Of a stretch of 64,000 bases of DNA, positions 35,150-47,030 are shown in pieces. The stretch lies in the NCBI GenBank assembly GCA_029204225.1, contig CM055095.1:17384934-17448933 (forward strand), read 5' to 3'. Positions within the stretch are counted from its first letter, which is position 1. Each line of letters starts with the position of its first letter. Under the pieces are notes generated by a model. The model searched no databases, was not told where the DNA came from, and saw only the letters and a program-made list of their open reading frames with translations. The translations under genes were made by a program, and so were the position numbers. This stretch comes from Diphasiastrum complanatum. Lineage: Eukaryota; Streptophyta; Lycopodiopsida; Lycopodiales; Lycopodiaceae.

Positions 35150-35557
35150 TATGCGCTTCTTCATTCTATCTGATTCTCTTATTGCTCAATCTGGTAATCT
35201 GTTCTTAGTGAATTATTATCAGTCTAGCTGTTGATGACTAGTCTTGTCTTTCGTGACTGATTATCAGTCGAACTCAGTCTAGCTCTTCGCGAATCATTTG
35301 TGACTAATAATTTGTCTAGCTGTTTGTGACAAATTATTCTTCTGATGTTTTGTTACTTAATGTTTGGCTATATAATTAGATCGACCATGATTTCTATCAC
35401 TAAAGTTTTGTTCGTTTTTTATAGGCGTAGTCATGCTTAGGGAAAGAGTAATATAGCTCATTCTGCTACGCACAAATAGTTTCCATTCGAGTTTCAAGTT
35501 CATTTTCTTTTTGAGCTATTTTTGTTTCTCACACTCACATACCCTCTTTCTCCAACA
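35150..35557 (+). repeat. 5' LTR of copia E copy 1, left end approximate
   Basis: The sequence ends ...TTTCTCCAACA directly before a perfect primer site. A TATA-like gctatataat lies at about 35,367. Degenerate short repeats of tagctgtt and ttatcagtc fill 35,210-35,340. The left boundary is a guess, because no second LTR of this family is present. Confidence 0.55.
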
Positions 35558-35570
35558 TGGTATCAGAGCT
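35558..35570 (+). promoter_or_regulatory. Initiator-Met tRNA primer-binding site of copia E
   Basis: TGGTATCAGAGCT follows the LTR end with no gap, the canonical copia arrangement. Confidence 0.9.
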
Positions 35571-35735
35571 ATTTTTGTAGCCTGATAAGCTTCCACAGTA
35601 CAAGACTCTACTAGCCCATAGAGTAATTGTCTTCTTGTTCTGTAATTCAGTACCAGAGTTTCATACTTAAGTCACTGATAGTTTTCACATGGATAGTTTT
35701 CATACTGATAGTTTTCATACAGACTAATCTTTCAC

Positions 35736-36503
35736 ATGGATTTCCAAGGAAAAGCAAGTCCCATCATGGACAACCTTGATGGAGCCAATTACCATCTGTG
35801 AGAATTTAAGATGAAAACTATACTAATGGCTAAAGAATTGTATGACGTTGTTACATGTGCAGAAGGAAAACCTGAAGCGAACGATGTAGCAATCGCCAGA
35901 TGGAAGCTAAAGGATGGAAAGGCTTTCACGTTGATCATCCTAAACATTATGGATACCTAGATCGGCCATGTATCCGAGGCTCAGGCATCGAAAGAAGTCT
36001 GGGACATCTTGAGCACACTATACAAAGTGCAAGATATAGCTTCCAAACTACATCTCAGGAAGAAATTTTACTCCCTCAAGATGGCGAATGGTGATTCCCT
36101 GCAGAATCACATCAATCAATTCAAGAACCTACTAAGGCAAATGGCTGCTATTGGATCTGTCATAGACAATCAAGATGTAGTGATGCAACTACTTACAAGC
36201 TTGCCAAGTTCATACGACAACTGGGTGATGATCATCACAACACATCCAAAACTAACTCTTTCGAGAGTCATTATTATGTTGTTGCAGGAAGACACGTGGA
36301 GGAACAAAGCCTCAAATTCCTCAGTTGATTCCCATGCTTTATACACCAACAAGAGCACAACTAAGCAGAAGAAGAAGAAAGGCCCGAAGCAATCAAAGCT
36401 AGACCGAAAACCAGCACAACACAAAGAATTGTCAAATTCATAGATGAAGAAGAAGCTGTTCTGTAGATACTGCAAGCAAAACAACCACGAAATTCAAGAC
36501 TGT
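35736..36503 (+). pseudogene. Copia E gag with zinc knuckle
   Basis: From the ATG at 35,736 one frame runs to 36,443, interrupted by a TGA near 35,799 and a TAG near 35,958. It shows the copia gag (UBN2-type) pattern: an LDGANYHL start, WDILSTLYKVQD, HINQFKNLLRQMAAIG and LLTSLPSSYDNWV. A Lys-rich tail precedes the stop at 36,443. The zinc knuckle CRYCKQNNHEIQDC (CX2CX4HX4C, intact) follows at 36,462-36,503. The role would be capsid and RNA packaging. Confidence 0.88.
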
Positions 36504-36548
36504 CGGATACTGCAAGCATAGAACAATAACAAGGGGCAATCAAATCAA

Positions 36549-37523
36549 GTGGCAAATGCAGCTGCAGAAGCTCCACGGCCTATTCAAGAAGCGAATCATG
36601 ATGTCTTTATGACCAGCCATCAAGGAGCATCCAACGATAGTTCTTGGTTCATGGATTCTGGAGCCACTCAGCATCTGACCAGTCTCATTGGCTGTTTCAA
36701 GTACTATACACCTTACAATATCAAGAAATATGTTCACCTTGGAAACAATAGCACACAAGCTATTAAAGGTGAAGGTACTATAAGAATAAGCTTTGCAAAT
36801 GATTAGTCTAAGCTACTTTCTAAAGTCTTGCATGTACCAAATTTATCTATGAATCTACTCTCTATAAGCAGAATCACTCTAGGACATAGAGTCGAATTCG
36901 AATATGATCAGTGCAAAGCAATTGATTGGATAGACAAGATCCTAGCACTTGGAAAGAGACATAAATACTTGTATAAATTAAGTCATTGCTTTTATGCCTC
37001 TAGTCAGGTGCTCAACACTTCTATTCACACAAATAAAAGTTTACTTTGGCATTATAGACTTGTACAACAAATGTCTAGACAATCTATTGTTCTTGATCTC
37101 GACTATCTTTGTGATAAAGTCGAGTTACATGTCTATCAAGATTGTCTAGCTGGTAAACAGACTAGGAAACCATTTTAATCAAGCCATCAGCATATTGCTA
37201 GAGGATCATTGTCAAACATTTGTGGCCCGATGAAAAATCCTTCGCTGAAGGATGCAAAGTATTTTTTAACTTTTATTGATGGCTTTTTCAGAAGGACTAT
37301 GGTGTACTTTATAAAGAAGACATCAGTCAATTGCTTCAGAATCTTCAAGGAGTGTGTAGAAAAGGAGACTGGAAGGACAATCAAGGCCCTAAGGTCAGAC
37401 AATGGTGGAGAATATATCTCTACCATGTTTAAGGAGTACTGCCAAATCCAAGGCATTGAGCAGCAATTCCTCACCCCTTATAGTTCTCAGTCTAATGTCT
37501 TAGCCAAAAGTAATGATGAAAGG
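36549..37523 (+). pseudogene. Copia E protease and integrase, interrupted by an LTR
   Basis: The protease box WFMDSGATQHLT lies at about 36,644-36,680 with the catalytic DSG intact. GAG-pre-integrase follows (LLWHYRL near 37,045), but a 21-bp in-frame deletion relative to copy 2 removes GHLNQAT and so a zinc-binding His. The integrase core shows ICGPMKNPS, FLTFIDGF and DNGGEYISTMF (near 37,398), ending at LAKSNDER at 37,523. There the frame is broken by a C-type LTR and continues after it at 38,706. Stops lie near 36,807 and 37,177. Confidence 0.88.
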
Positions 37524-38705
37524 TGATTGGGAATCGGTCACGAAGCTTACACGAAAGAACCACGATCCTCTTGCGACTCGGATGGAGTTCAGATGCGATC
37601 GCTGCCAGCTGAATCACTCCTATAGCCCTCCGGAATGTAGTCATGCACTATTGATCTACATTTATAAAATTAATGCAACATTCAACATTGTTTAAACCAA
37701 GGTGAGGAATTCAAATGAACAAGAAAAACTCAGACACACGATTAATAGCAGACGCATTTGCATTCAAGACCAAACACAACAAGAAAATCATTTGCATTGA
37801 TCTTTCTCTGATTTCTTCAAGCACTGCATGCAAATCCACGCAGTGCATTGGCGTGGGAGAAGCACGGTTCTCTCACAAGCAATCATCTCATTTTACTAGC
37901 GAACAATTGGATCTACAGATCAAAGACAGAATTGTTGGTACTCTTTGGAGTTTGAAAATAAAAATGGGTTTTGCGACATTTTTTGTGTCGTGTCATTGGC
38001 TCCGTCGTTGGTTTCGTTTTGCTCGTCTGCCTTTCTCTCATACTGGATCGCAAAAGATTCTCGTGCCAGACCGATCTACAGATCCTAGACAGAATTGTCT
38101 TTGCACGTAGGTGGACATGTATTCTGTATTTCGTCTTGATTGCTTACTAGCATCAAACAACTACACTACATTGTATGTGTATTCTGTTGATCTAGATGTC
38201 AAGTATCATCCAGTAAGTATAGTCGCTCTATGTAAATCTAATATTAGAGGGATTAAGCATCTACAACTAGTCAGGGAACTACAAGAGTGGTAGATTAGCC
38301 ACAACCTAGGGAGTATCTACTGATGTCATGCCATCAGATCATATTTTTGTACTTCTGGGTACTTGCGTGATCTTTGCTGGTACTCTTTGGAGTGTGAAGT
38401 GCAAAACGGGTTTTGCGACATTCTTCGTGGCACGTCATTGGTTTTCGTCTCCGTCGTTGGTTTCGTTTTGCTCGTCTGTCTTTCTCTCATACTGGACCGC
38501 AAAAGATTCTCGTGCCAGACCACAAAAGATTCTTGTTTGTGAATCTTTCGTGTTCGCGAACCATTCGTCTTCGTCCACTTTCACTTTCGTGTTCGCAAAA
38601 CTTTTCGTGTTTTGTGTCTCCTAACTTTCGTGTTCGTGAACATCTTCGTCAGGCTGAGGGCTGAAAGCTAGCAAGCTTTGTAAACAGAAATGTTTTGTTT
38701 CTTCA
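37524..38705 (-). repeat. Solo C-type copia LTR inside the copia E integrase
   Basis: This 1182-bp LTR ends ...TTTCTTCA on the plus strand and begins TGATTGGGAATCGG. It is flanked on both sides by copia E integrase, so it is a solo LTR; the left and right flanks share AGG. It contains an internal duplication of about 150 bp: 37,933-38,085 resembles 38,377-38,530 (both start near tggtactctttggag). The related C2 LTR at 47,031-47,752 lacks the intervening block. Confidence 0.88.
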
Positions 38706-38850
38706 AGGAAGAACCGTACTCTGGTTGAATCAGCTAAATGTATGCTAGCGCATGCATCGCTGCCCAAGAGATTCTGGGCCGAAGCTATCTCCACTGCAGC
38801 TTACGTCTAGAACAGATGTCATGTGAAGGTGCAACTTGAACTCTACGCCT
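38706..38850 (+). pseudogene. Copia E integrase continuation
   Basis: Immediately after the solo LTR, KNRTLVESAKCMLAHASLPK and FWAEAISTAAYV continue the integrase interrupted at 37,523. One stop (TAG) follows near 38,811, and recognisable sequence is lost after about 38,840. Confidence 0.85.
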
Positions 38851-38986
38851 ATTGCGTCAATGTTGATTTATAGTCAATATCCTTCTTTTCCTTTATTGTT
38901 CATATAATTCCAACCACTTATCCATTACTCCTAAATTATATAACATGAAGGTTGAAATTTTTTCTCTCATAATAGGTGTCAATTTT

Positions 38987-39247
38987 TTATAAGACTATCC
39001 ATACCTTGAGCTTTTGCACCTTCAACTCATTGCTTTTCGCATCATTCCAGATTCGTGGAGTAGATGGATCTATTTGAAACAAAAATTCGGTAGCATAAAA
39101 TAGAGATTCTTGCACTAACCATCCCTTTGACATGCTTCCCTCTGACCTTGCCTTCTGATGCACAAAATCTTTCAGCACTTTCATGAATCTCTCGAAGAAA
39201 AACATCCACCTATATAAAATTTTAACACAATGAGAGCATTCTATCAT
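38987..39247 (-). pseudogene. CACTA (En/Spm) transposase-associated DUF4218 fragment
   Basis: The 86-codon minus frame reads RWMFFFERFMKVLKDFVHQK, then ARSEGSMSKGWLVQESLFYA. This matches the RWMYP.ERY...LK..VRNKA..EGSIAEGY..EE signature of the DUF4218 domain that accompanies Tnp2 in plant CACTA elements. Only this exon-sized piece is present. It lies between the copia E integrase end and copia H sequences. Confidence 0.75.
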
Positions 39248-39289
39248 TACGCACCAAGATCGAGACTAGATTGAGATCCAAGATCAATC

Positions 39290-39890
39290 TTAGATCCTAT
39301 GGCAAAAACACACTACTACATGCATTCAATCACTTCCAACTCTCACTCAAGCTGCTCTCCTTGGGTAGAGAGCGAAAAACCATCATGAGCTCTCAGGTAG
39401 AGAGAGAAAGCTAGAAATCCAATAACACTCAAAATCCACGTAATCACCAAATCAATTAGATCCAAAATGAGGAGTACAATGATACTAGTAGATCCACGAG
39501 CTACCACTATGCTTAACTATGGTTGGACCACACGTTGTCACCTCTTAATCCTATTGGATCATTGATCCATGCACCTCTTAGTTCTATTGGAATATATTCA
39601 TGCACACCTCAAATTCCTATTGGAACTCACATGGTTCCACCTCTAAATCCTATTGGACCTCTTAGAATTCATCAAACAAAGGCATTACACTTGTCTACAC
39701 TCTAATTGGCACGAGTTTAGCCTCTTACTCTATTTTGGCTCAATAGTGGCATTACAAGTGGAAATGCATAATTTGCCATCTATGCCAAATTTGTTCCTAT
39801 CAACATCCTACACCTAGATGCTTGATGTAAAAAACATAAGACCCCTATATCTAACATATATAATCTTTTTCAATTCTTCACACTCCTCCT
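39290..39890 (-). repeat. 3' LTR and polypurine tract of copia H, left end approximate
   Basis: The minus strand has AGGAGGAG (39,883-39,890) followed by the LTR start TGTGAAGAATTGAAA. Within it, 39,540-39,670 holds a degenerate direct repeat of 'cctattgga' (four or more times). The left limit is not defined. Confidence 0.55.
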
Positions 39891-39900
39891 AAAAAATTAT

Positions 39901-40490
39901 CTATGAAGATTTGGGCATTGATCTTGATATAACTCCAAGATTAGATCTATGCTTGATGAAAGCACTTTTGCTCAAAGGCTTGGTGAGTAGATCGGCAATA
40001 CAGGAGGACAAGTTGACATGCTCCAAATAGATTTCTCCTCCAATAAGCTTTTCTCTCACAAAATGGTGTGCCACTTCTATGTGCTTGCTTCTTGCATGAA
40101 ATATGGGATTATTGGCAAGAGCTTGGGCCGAGATGTTATCACACTTGATCATTGGTAGATCATCTTCCTTGATGCACTTTAGCTCCATTAATAACCTCTT
40201 GATCCAAAGCACCTCTTTGGTAGTTGTAGTGAGTGCTTTGTACTCGGCCTCACATGAAGAGAGAGATATAGTATCTTGCTATTTGGAAAGCCAAGATATT
40301 AGACTGCCTCCAAGAAAGATAGTGTATGCACTAATAGACTTTGATCCATCTTGTCACTTGCAAAGTCCGAATCCGAGTAGCCAACAATGGATAGATCTTC
40401 ACTTTTATAGAGTAGACCATAATCACAAGATGAAGATACCTACCTTAGAATCCTCTTGGCCATCTTCCAATGATGGATTTTAGGGAGTCA
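39901..40490 (-). pseudogene. Copia H RNase H C-terminal fragment
   Basis: The minus frame 39,901-40,212 carries LWIKRLLMELKC, DNISAQALANNPIFHARSKHIEVAHHFVREK and a DLLTKPLSKSAF end, the usual copia RNase H terminus. It is close to copia G at 30.1-30.5 kb. Decayed coding continues to about 40,490 in other frames and then stops at the edge of element D copy 2. Confidence 0.85.
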
Positions 40491-40504
40491 ATAAGTAATG
40501 GTAA

Positions 40505-41690
40505 GCCAAATCAAGCTCGACCAACAGTGTTCCTCACCACCTTCACTTCCACCCACTCCATGCCAAACCACATAACTTTCAACCGACACCTTTGATTGAC
40601 ATTGCGACTGAACCACCATCTCCCCACAGCCTTAGAGACTGAAAAAAACAAAAAAAACAAAAAAAAAGAGGCATGAACACAAAAAAAATTTCAAAAAATA
40701 AAACTCTTACCAATAGAAAGCCCTTTTCATACTGAGTCACCACCTTCACTAATTTTCAAACCGGCTTACCGCAAATCGCACTTCTCAACAGACGCTTCAC
40801 GCTCCATTCCCAGCTCAGCCACAGTTCCATCTCAATCGGCACCAGAGCCATCTCTCACACCTCAACCATTGCGCTACAATCTCATCTCAACCGATGGCCT
40901 CCAGTTAGATCTCAACCGACGCCCATCCCTCAGATCTCAATCGACAGCCTTCAATTCTATCTCAACCGACGGCCTTCAGACTTATCTCAACCGATGGCCA
41001 TCAGTCTAATCTCAACCGAAGCCCATCAGTTAGATCTCAACCGACGCCCATCTCTCGGATCTCAACCGATGGCCTTCAGTCCTATCTCAACTGACGGCCT
41101 TTAGTTACATCTCAGGTGACGCCCTCCACTTCCATCTCAACCGACACCCTCCACTTCCATCTCAACCGACGCCCTCCACTTCCATCTCAACTGACGTCCT
41201 CCAGTTCCATCTCAGCCGACGCCCTCCAGTTCCATCTCAAGCGACGCCCTCTACTTCCTTCTCAATCGATGCCCTCCACTTCCATCTCAACCGACGCCTG
41301 TCTGAGATCTTGACCGATGAGTTCGCGTCCGATCTTGACCGACGGGTTTGTGTCCGATCTCGACCGACAGGTTCGCGTCCGATCTCGATGGACGAGTTCG
41401 CGTCTGATCTCGACTGACGGGTCTGAGTCCAATCTTGACCGACAGTGTTCCTCGCCATCTCAACCGACCCACTCCATGCCAAACCACATAACTTTCAGTC
41501 GACACCTCCGATTGACATTCTGACTGAACCACCATCTCCCCACAGCCTTAGAGACTAAAACAAAAAAAACAAAAAAAACAAAAAAATAGAGGCATGAACA
41601 CAAAAAAAAATTTAAAATATAAAACTCATACCAATAGAAAGCCCTTTTCATACTGAGTCATCACCTTCACTTCCTTCAACACCCTAAAAA
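40505..41690 (+). repeat. 25-bp minisatellite leader of element D copy 2
   Basis: The sequence enters within the end of the first higher-order block (40,515-40,755). A full second block follows, with a 25-bp array at about 40,860-41,460 of the same atctcaaccgacgcc type as copy 1. The 5' LTR and primer site of this copy are missing: the left edge abuts copia H. Confidence 0.9.
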
Positions 41691-41739
41691 ATCCAAAAAC
41701 ACCGAAAACACATACCCAACACAAAATGACACAACAGTA

Positions 41740-43095
41740 CCCCATGGACCAACATACAGATCCTCAATCCCAGATGATTATCCATACGAGATAAGGACCC
41801 CTACAACTGAACAGATCAGATGTCATAGGTTCTACAAAATGTAGGCCCAAACACAGGAGCCATCCACAAACCCATTCGAGAGCCAAGAACATGATAGAGT
41901 TGAGTCCTCACGAGCTAGAACCCATGTTCATGGTGTTGAAACATCCCATGTCAGAACCAACCTTAATGGAGTCCCTTCTACCCACAATGCTCATAATGAG
42001 AGATGTACACCCAAACTAGATCTACCAAAGTTTGACGGTAGTTCGGACCCCCAAAGATTTTTGCAAATCTTTGAGAATGCATGTGATGTATATGGCGAGA
42101 CATCACCCGACGCCATGATTCAACTCTTCTCGATGACCATGATCGATCGAGCACGAGAATGGTCTTTTAACCTTGATCGTGAAGATAAACGTGACTGCTC
42201 ATTCTTGAAGGAGGCCTTTATCAAACACTTCAAGCCATTTTGCTTGATAGAAAGCTCTTTTGTCAAGCTAAGTAATATCAAAATGACAAAATACGAATGA
42301 GTACGAGACTATATTGAGCGTTTCATACATCTCAAAAGTCAAGTACAAGAACAATCCTCTGAACAGATGCTCATCATCTAGTTCTTAGTCGACCTTCCAA
42401 GATGGATTAGACGTGATCTTAAATCCAATGATGAATATATGAGCCTCAAATTAGCTATGTCTGATGCCATCAAGGAAGAAGATGAAGGATTAGATGTTGA
42501 CGAATCCAGGGAAAGGCTAGCACCACGTGCTCCTGTCCATGAGTCAAAACCGATCGAGGACACCCGAGATCAGCTTTGGAAATCCTAGTTGGAGTTGCTT
42601 AATAAGCAACACCAACTTCAAATGGAGAAACTCACCAATGAGTTTCAAACTACCCTGAAGTCTATCCAAAGCAGTATGCTTGGTCAGTCAAACCCTGCAC
42701 AGGTACCTTATAAACAAAAAACAATATGGTGCCCACACTGTCGGGCTATGCATCCTATTGATGCTTGTCCTTCATATCGACCTATCCAAGCACATACAGC
42801 TCAACAATATGAAGAACACCCATCTCAATCTGGAAATGCCTTGCCTTATCCTGACTATCCATCAGAAAGTCCAAACCCACTAGCCATACAAGATGGCTAT
42901 GCAATTATACAAGGGCCACTGCACACCAGATGCTTTATCTATGGTGAAACTGGCCACTTCATGGTTGATTGTCCAGTCAAGACCAAGTACCAGGTGTCCC
43001 GACTGTATAAGAAAACACAATTTCAAAGACTGTCCAAAGCAACACGCTAAGATCCTACTTGCCCGTCACGTCAGTTATGAATCACAATAGAATCT
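41740..43095 (+). pseudogene. Ty3/gypsy-type gag (D copy 2)
   Basis: This is the same gag as at 8640-9995. The central domain (42,061-42,300) reads IDRAREWSFNLDREDKRD then FLKEAFIKHFKPF. The knuckle WCPHCRAMHPIDAC is intact here (about 42,727-42,770), the second reads CFIYGETGHFMVDC with a Cys-to-Tyr change (about 42,930), and the third CPDCIRKHNFKDC is intact (about 42,990). Stops near 42,298, 42,378 and 42,586 interrupt it. Between the two copies every knuckle position is intact at least once, so three knuckles were probably ancestral. Confidence 0.85.
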
Positions 43096-44039
43096 TCACG
43101 ACAACAACATGAGCACCATAGCAACCAACAGTTAAATCTGCTGCTCGATCGAGAAGTTTCTTGTAAACTTCTAGATCATCGTCCAATATGCCAGTACCAT
43201 AATGCAAAAAGACAATCTAAAATGAGTCCTTGTCGAAAGAAAGTAAAACTGATATTCCGTCATCTGCTACAATGTCCAACCAAGAGCAACCTCCATAGGG
43301 AATTGACAGTTTTTCTCCCCTTCTACAACCTCAAATCTATTAGTCTTTCCACATGCTGATAAGATTTCCAATGTGCCAATACACAATAAATCTAGGATTC
43401 AGAAATCCACTTAGAGAATCGGTTCTCAATCTCTTGTTCGACGAGGTCCTCAGGACATAGTACCTCAACCATACCTGCATCTCACGCTATATCTTACAAC
43501 ATCTGTTATCCATGATGATAGATTTTAGTGTCACCAACCCTGTCTTGTTTTGACAAGGGCATGTCAGAGTAAGTCACATTACTCTACAAAACAACTGAAA
43601 TATTGCAACTATCAAGGTACATTATCAATGTTGATGAATGCAAGTTTTGTTCGACAAGTGCTATACAGTTCTCACTATCTGTAACATTTGTTTATTTCCT
43701 TGTTTCTCTTCACCTATTTTGTGTGACTGATTTTTGCATGAGGAATAGCTACTGCACGAGAGTCTTCTGTAGAGCATCTCCAGAACACATTTTCATTCAT
43801 CTATTTATCTTCAGATTACCATGTATAGTTGTTTCAAATTTTTGAGAAATATTATTTATCCATGACAAGTTAGAGCTGATTCCTGCACCTCATTGCCATA
43901 TTATTCTTTGAGTCAACTACAGCAAGATCGAAACACATTTAGTTAGAAGTTGTTCAATCTTTAGTCCAGTCACATGTTCAACGAGTTTCAACTACATGTT
44001 CCACACGCCGATCCAATCCTGAGCATGAACAGTCACCAG
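43096..44039 (+). other. Internal region of element D copy 2
   Basis: This matches 9996-10,800 and has the same 80-codon hydrophobic frame at 43,603-43,845. A segment of about 110 bp near 43,920-44,030 is absent from copy 1. No pol motif is visible. Confidence 0.5.
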
Positions 44040-45324
44040 CAACAACATCCCCACCAACAGATTTTTTTTTTTTTTGGGGGGGGGAGGAGAGAGTGGATCT
44101 GCTTGGATCCACTGGAGCAGCTATGCTGCCAACAACAACACCAGCAAGATCGACAGCCAAGGTCACAAGTCAAAATATGAAAACGACAAAGCTAAGAAGA
44201 CAGATGGGCAATCCAAAGAGACTCAATCAGAAGAAGTACCCCAGTTGTGACGAAGATCCTTCAGAAAGAGAAACACAAGCATTGGAAAATCAGTCTCCTT
44301 CTTCAACCAACCTCTTGCCATACTTCTACGCCCATTCGCATGTCTATCGTCCACACCATCTACCGTTGTCACCACCACCCTCCCTTCCATCTGTTTGTTT
44401 ATCATCAGTTTACTGTTCTTTTGAGAAATTCCCAGTTTTTGATAGTCTTACCGAAGCAGCTGATAGATCATTGCAAGTGTCTTGTGGAGACCAACCACCA
44501 CCTATATTGGTTGTTCAGCCGAAAAAGACCTACAAAAGCAGGCAAAGCAGCTAGAAGAAATAAAAAGAAAGATCCAGGAAGCTGAGGAGGAAAGGACAAA
44601 ACTTAAACAACACATGAGTCAGATCGATCTTGATCAAAAGAAACTCTATGGAGTAATGATACTTGAATCCCCTTTTATGAAGCCCAAAGAGATCCAAAAG
44701 TAATGGATCAAAAGAAAGAGCTGCAAAAAATGAAAGATGAAGACATCCGTGAACCTGCAAATAAAGCAAGCTCCTCACCCAACAAGTGGTGGTTGAAGCT
44801 CGACATTGCAAGGGTCCAAGACTGCAACCGTAGAACTATCAGTTTCTTCACCTTGTCACCAAGCCTTCATCATGTTTCCTCATCGTTACCAAACCGTCCA
44901 TTCAAAACTATTTCTACCACCATTTTTTGATGATGAGTCCATCCCCTTAAGACTGATAACCAAGATTTGTGCTACCTATTAGAAAAGAGCATCAACAAGA
45001 CTGGAACTTCAACTGAGAGAAGAACCACGGAAACTCCCAGAGGCAAATGGAGGATACAGACCTCCCAGAAGAAACCAAAGATGAAATCTGCCAAGAAACC
45101 AAAGATGAAATCGTCAATGGCAGATACAAGTGACTAAACATAGAGACACATGGAAAGCACTCGAGCATGCAAGTTGTAGTTTTTGTGATAAAGACTGGCG
45201 ACAATAAGCACTTGGTTTTATACAAGCGAACGAGGATCTATGCTTTCCAAGTGACGATCGAAGATGCCAATGCAAAGTGGAGCGACATCGTCCAATATGA
45301 GTTGCAGTGGGTCCTGCAACACAT
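44040..45324 (+). pseudogene. Second coding region of element D copy 2, coiled coil
   Basis: A frame at 44,093-44,554 encodes a Ser/Pro-rich stretch. In the adjoining frame (44,482-44,703) EKDLQKQAKQLEEIKRKIQE and following heptads form a likely coiled coil. A last coding-like stretch, VVVFVIKTGDNKHLVLYKR to QYELQWVLQHIRGG (45,167-45,335), runs up to the polypurine tract. A near-perfect 24-bp tandem duplication (accaaagatgaaatc) lies near 45,075. No domain is recognised. A homopolymer run of about 14 T then 9 G near 44,060 replaces an ordinary sequence in copy 1. Confidence 0.6.
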
Positions 45325-45338
45325 TAGGGGTGGGATAA
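45325..45338 (+). promoter_or_regulatory. Polypurine tract of element D
   Basis: TAGGGGTGGGATAA lies immediately before the LTR start, the expected position for plus-strand priming. Confidence 0.7.
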
Positions 45339-46434
45339 TGTTGGCTGATTCTAACAAATCCCCAAGATACTCGGACAGAGCGACTCAAGAGCACCTCTCA
45401 CCTTAGACTGAGGAGGTCTCTGAGAAGACGAGACTAATGAAGACTGAGAGCCGAGAAATACCAGCTAGGAAAGACATGCAAGAACTGTGTAAGCCTCATG
45501 GTGAATCCCGGAAGATGGAATGACCATGTAGGAACTAGTATTTCTAGGCAAATGTAATAAATGCAAGTAGACCCCTCTTAAAGAAAGTAGAGTGAGCCAC
45601 CTTTTGATGGTGACTTCTAGTGGAGAGCATTATTCCACTTGTAATTTGTGAAATGTGAAAATTCCACTAGGATGCCACCTAAGGAGCTCTCTTGCTTATT
45701 TAAGAGACTCCCTCTTTGTGAAGAGCTTTTTGTGATTTGTATCAACTCCATGCTGAAATGAGAAGAGCCTTCATGAGTTTGGTGCAACCATTGAGCTCCT
45801 TGATCGTGTTTGTTTCTTGAGTGATGCATTTATGATCTTGCCCTTCCCTCCTTTTGTGTGTGGTTGTGGACTGTAGAGTGGATTAGATTTGCTGCTTTTG
45901 TAGAGTGGATTAGCTTTCTTGTTTTCTTGTGGATTAATGTAGGAGCCAGCATTCAAGTAAACTAAATAGGCTGGATTTGTGGTGTGATTCTTGCATATCT
46001 CTGTACAATCCAGTTCTTGATTGTTCCTGAGTAATCTAAGCATCAAGTGATGAGTGTTTCTTGATTCTTAGATTGTTAAAATGCAGCTAGAATTCTTGTT
46101 TCTTGTTCTTGTTTCTTGTTTCTTGAATCTTGTTTTCAATAGCTAATCTAGTTCTTGATTGTTCTTTGATTCAGTAGTTAGTGTAGGTTTGCTCCCTGCT
46201 CTGAAACATTGATCATCTTGAGCTGTATATGGTTACATGGCTAGTGTATGCATGTAACTGAGTATCAAACCTGTTCTCCCATTGATAGGTTGGAAAATAC
46301 ATTGAAACTGAGAGACGCTTCTACTGTTGACTGTTCTAACAAGAAGATAATCCATAACAAACTATAACGTCAGAAGCAATAAAAGAAAGAAAAGAGACAA
46401 AGCCGTGTTCACAGAGGCAGTGAATCTGTGAACA
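45339..46434 (+). repeat. 3' LTR of element D copy 2
   Basis: The 1096-bp TG...CA segment matches the 5' LTR at 5906-6909. It differs by small indels and by a block at about 46,205-46,360 that replaces about 80 bp in copy 1. It is inserted within copia E copy 2: the sequence after it (TAAATACTTG) continues E exactly where copy 1 reads uninterrupted at about 36,962. Confidence 0.88.
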
Positions 46435-47030
46435 TAAATACTTGTATAAATTAAGTCATTGTTTTTATGCCTCTAGTCAGGCGTTCAACACTTCTATTCA
46501 CACAAATAAAAGTTTACTTTGGCATTATAGACTTGGTCACTTGAATCAAGCTACTGTACAACAAATGTCTAGACAATCTATTGTTCTTGATCTCGACTAT
46601 CTTTGTGATAAAGTCGAGTTACATGTCTGTCAAGACTGTCTAGTTGGTAAACAAACTAGGAAACCATTTAAATCAAGCCATCAGCATATTGCAAGAGGAT
46701 TGTTAGACATTGTCAAACATTTGTGGCCCGATGAAAAATCCTTCGCTGAAGGATACAAAGTAATTTGTAACTTTTACTGATGACTTTTTCAGAAGGACTA
46801 TGGTGTGCTTTATAAAGAAGACATCAGAAGCCTTCAACTGCTTCAAAATCTTCAAGGAGTGTGTAGAAAAGGAGACTGGAAGGACAATCAAGGCCCTAAG
46901 GTCAGACAATGGTGGAGAATATATCTCTACCATGTTTAAGGAGTACTGCCAAAGCCAAGGCATTGAGCAGCAATTCATCACCCCTTATAGTCCTCAGTCT
47001 AATGGCTTAGCCAAAAGGAATGATGAAAGG
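46435..47030 (+). pseudogene. Copia E copy 2, integrase segment
   Basis: This carries LSHCFYASSQAF, LLWHYRLGHLNQATVQQM with the zinc-binding His-His motif intact, VCQDCLVGKQTRKPFKSSHQ, then DNGGEYISTMFKEYC and SPQSNGLAKRNDER. Stops and a frameshift lie near 46,735-46,800. It ends at 47,030, where a C-type LTR begins at the same codon as the solo LTR in copy 1. Gag and protease are missing because element D abuts on the left. Confidence 0.9.

Noticed and set aside
44050-44090. Run of about 14 T followed by 9 G as a functional quadruplex or regulatory signal
   Set aside because: Copy 1 has ordinary sequence at the same place. A homopolymer junction like this is more likely slippage or an assembly error. 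The C-rich run at 59,506-59,527 was treated the same way.
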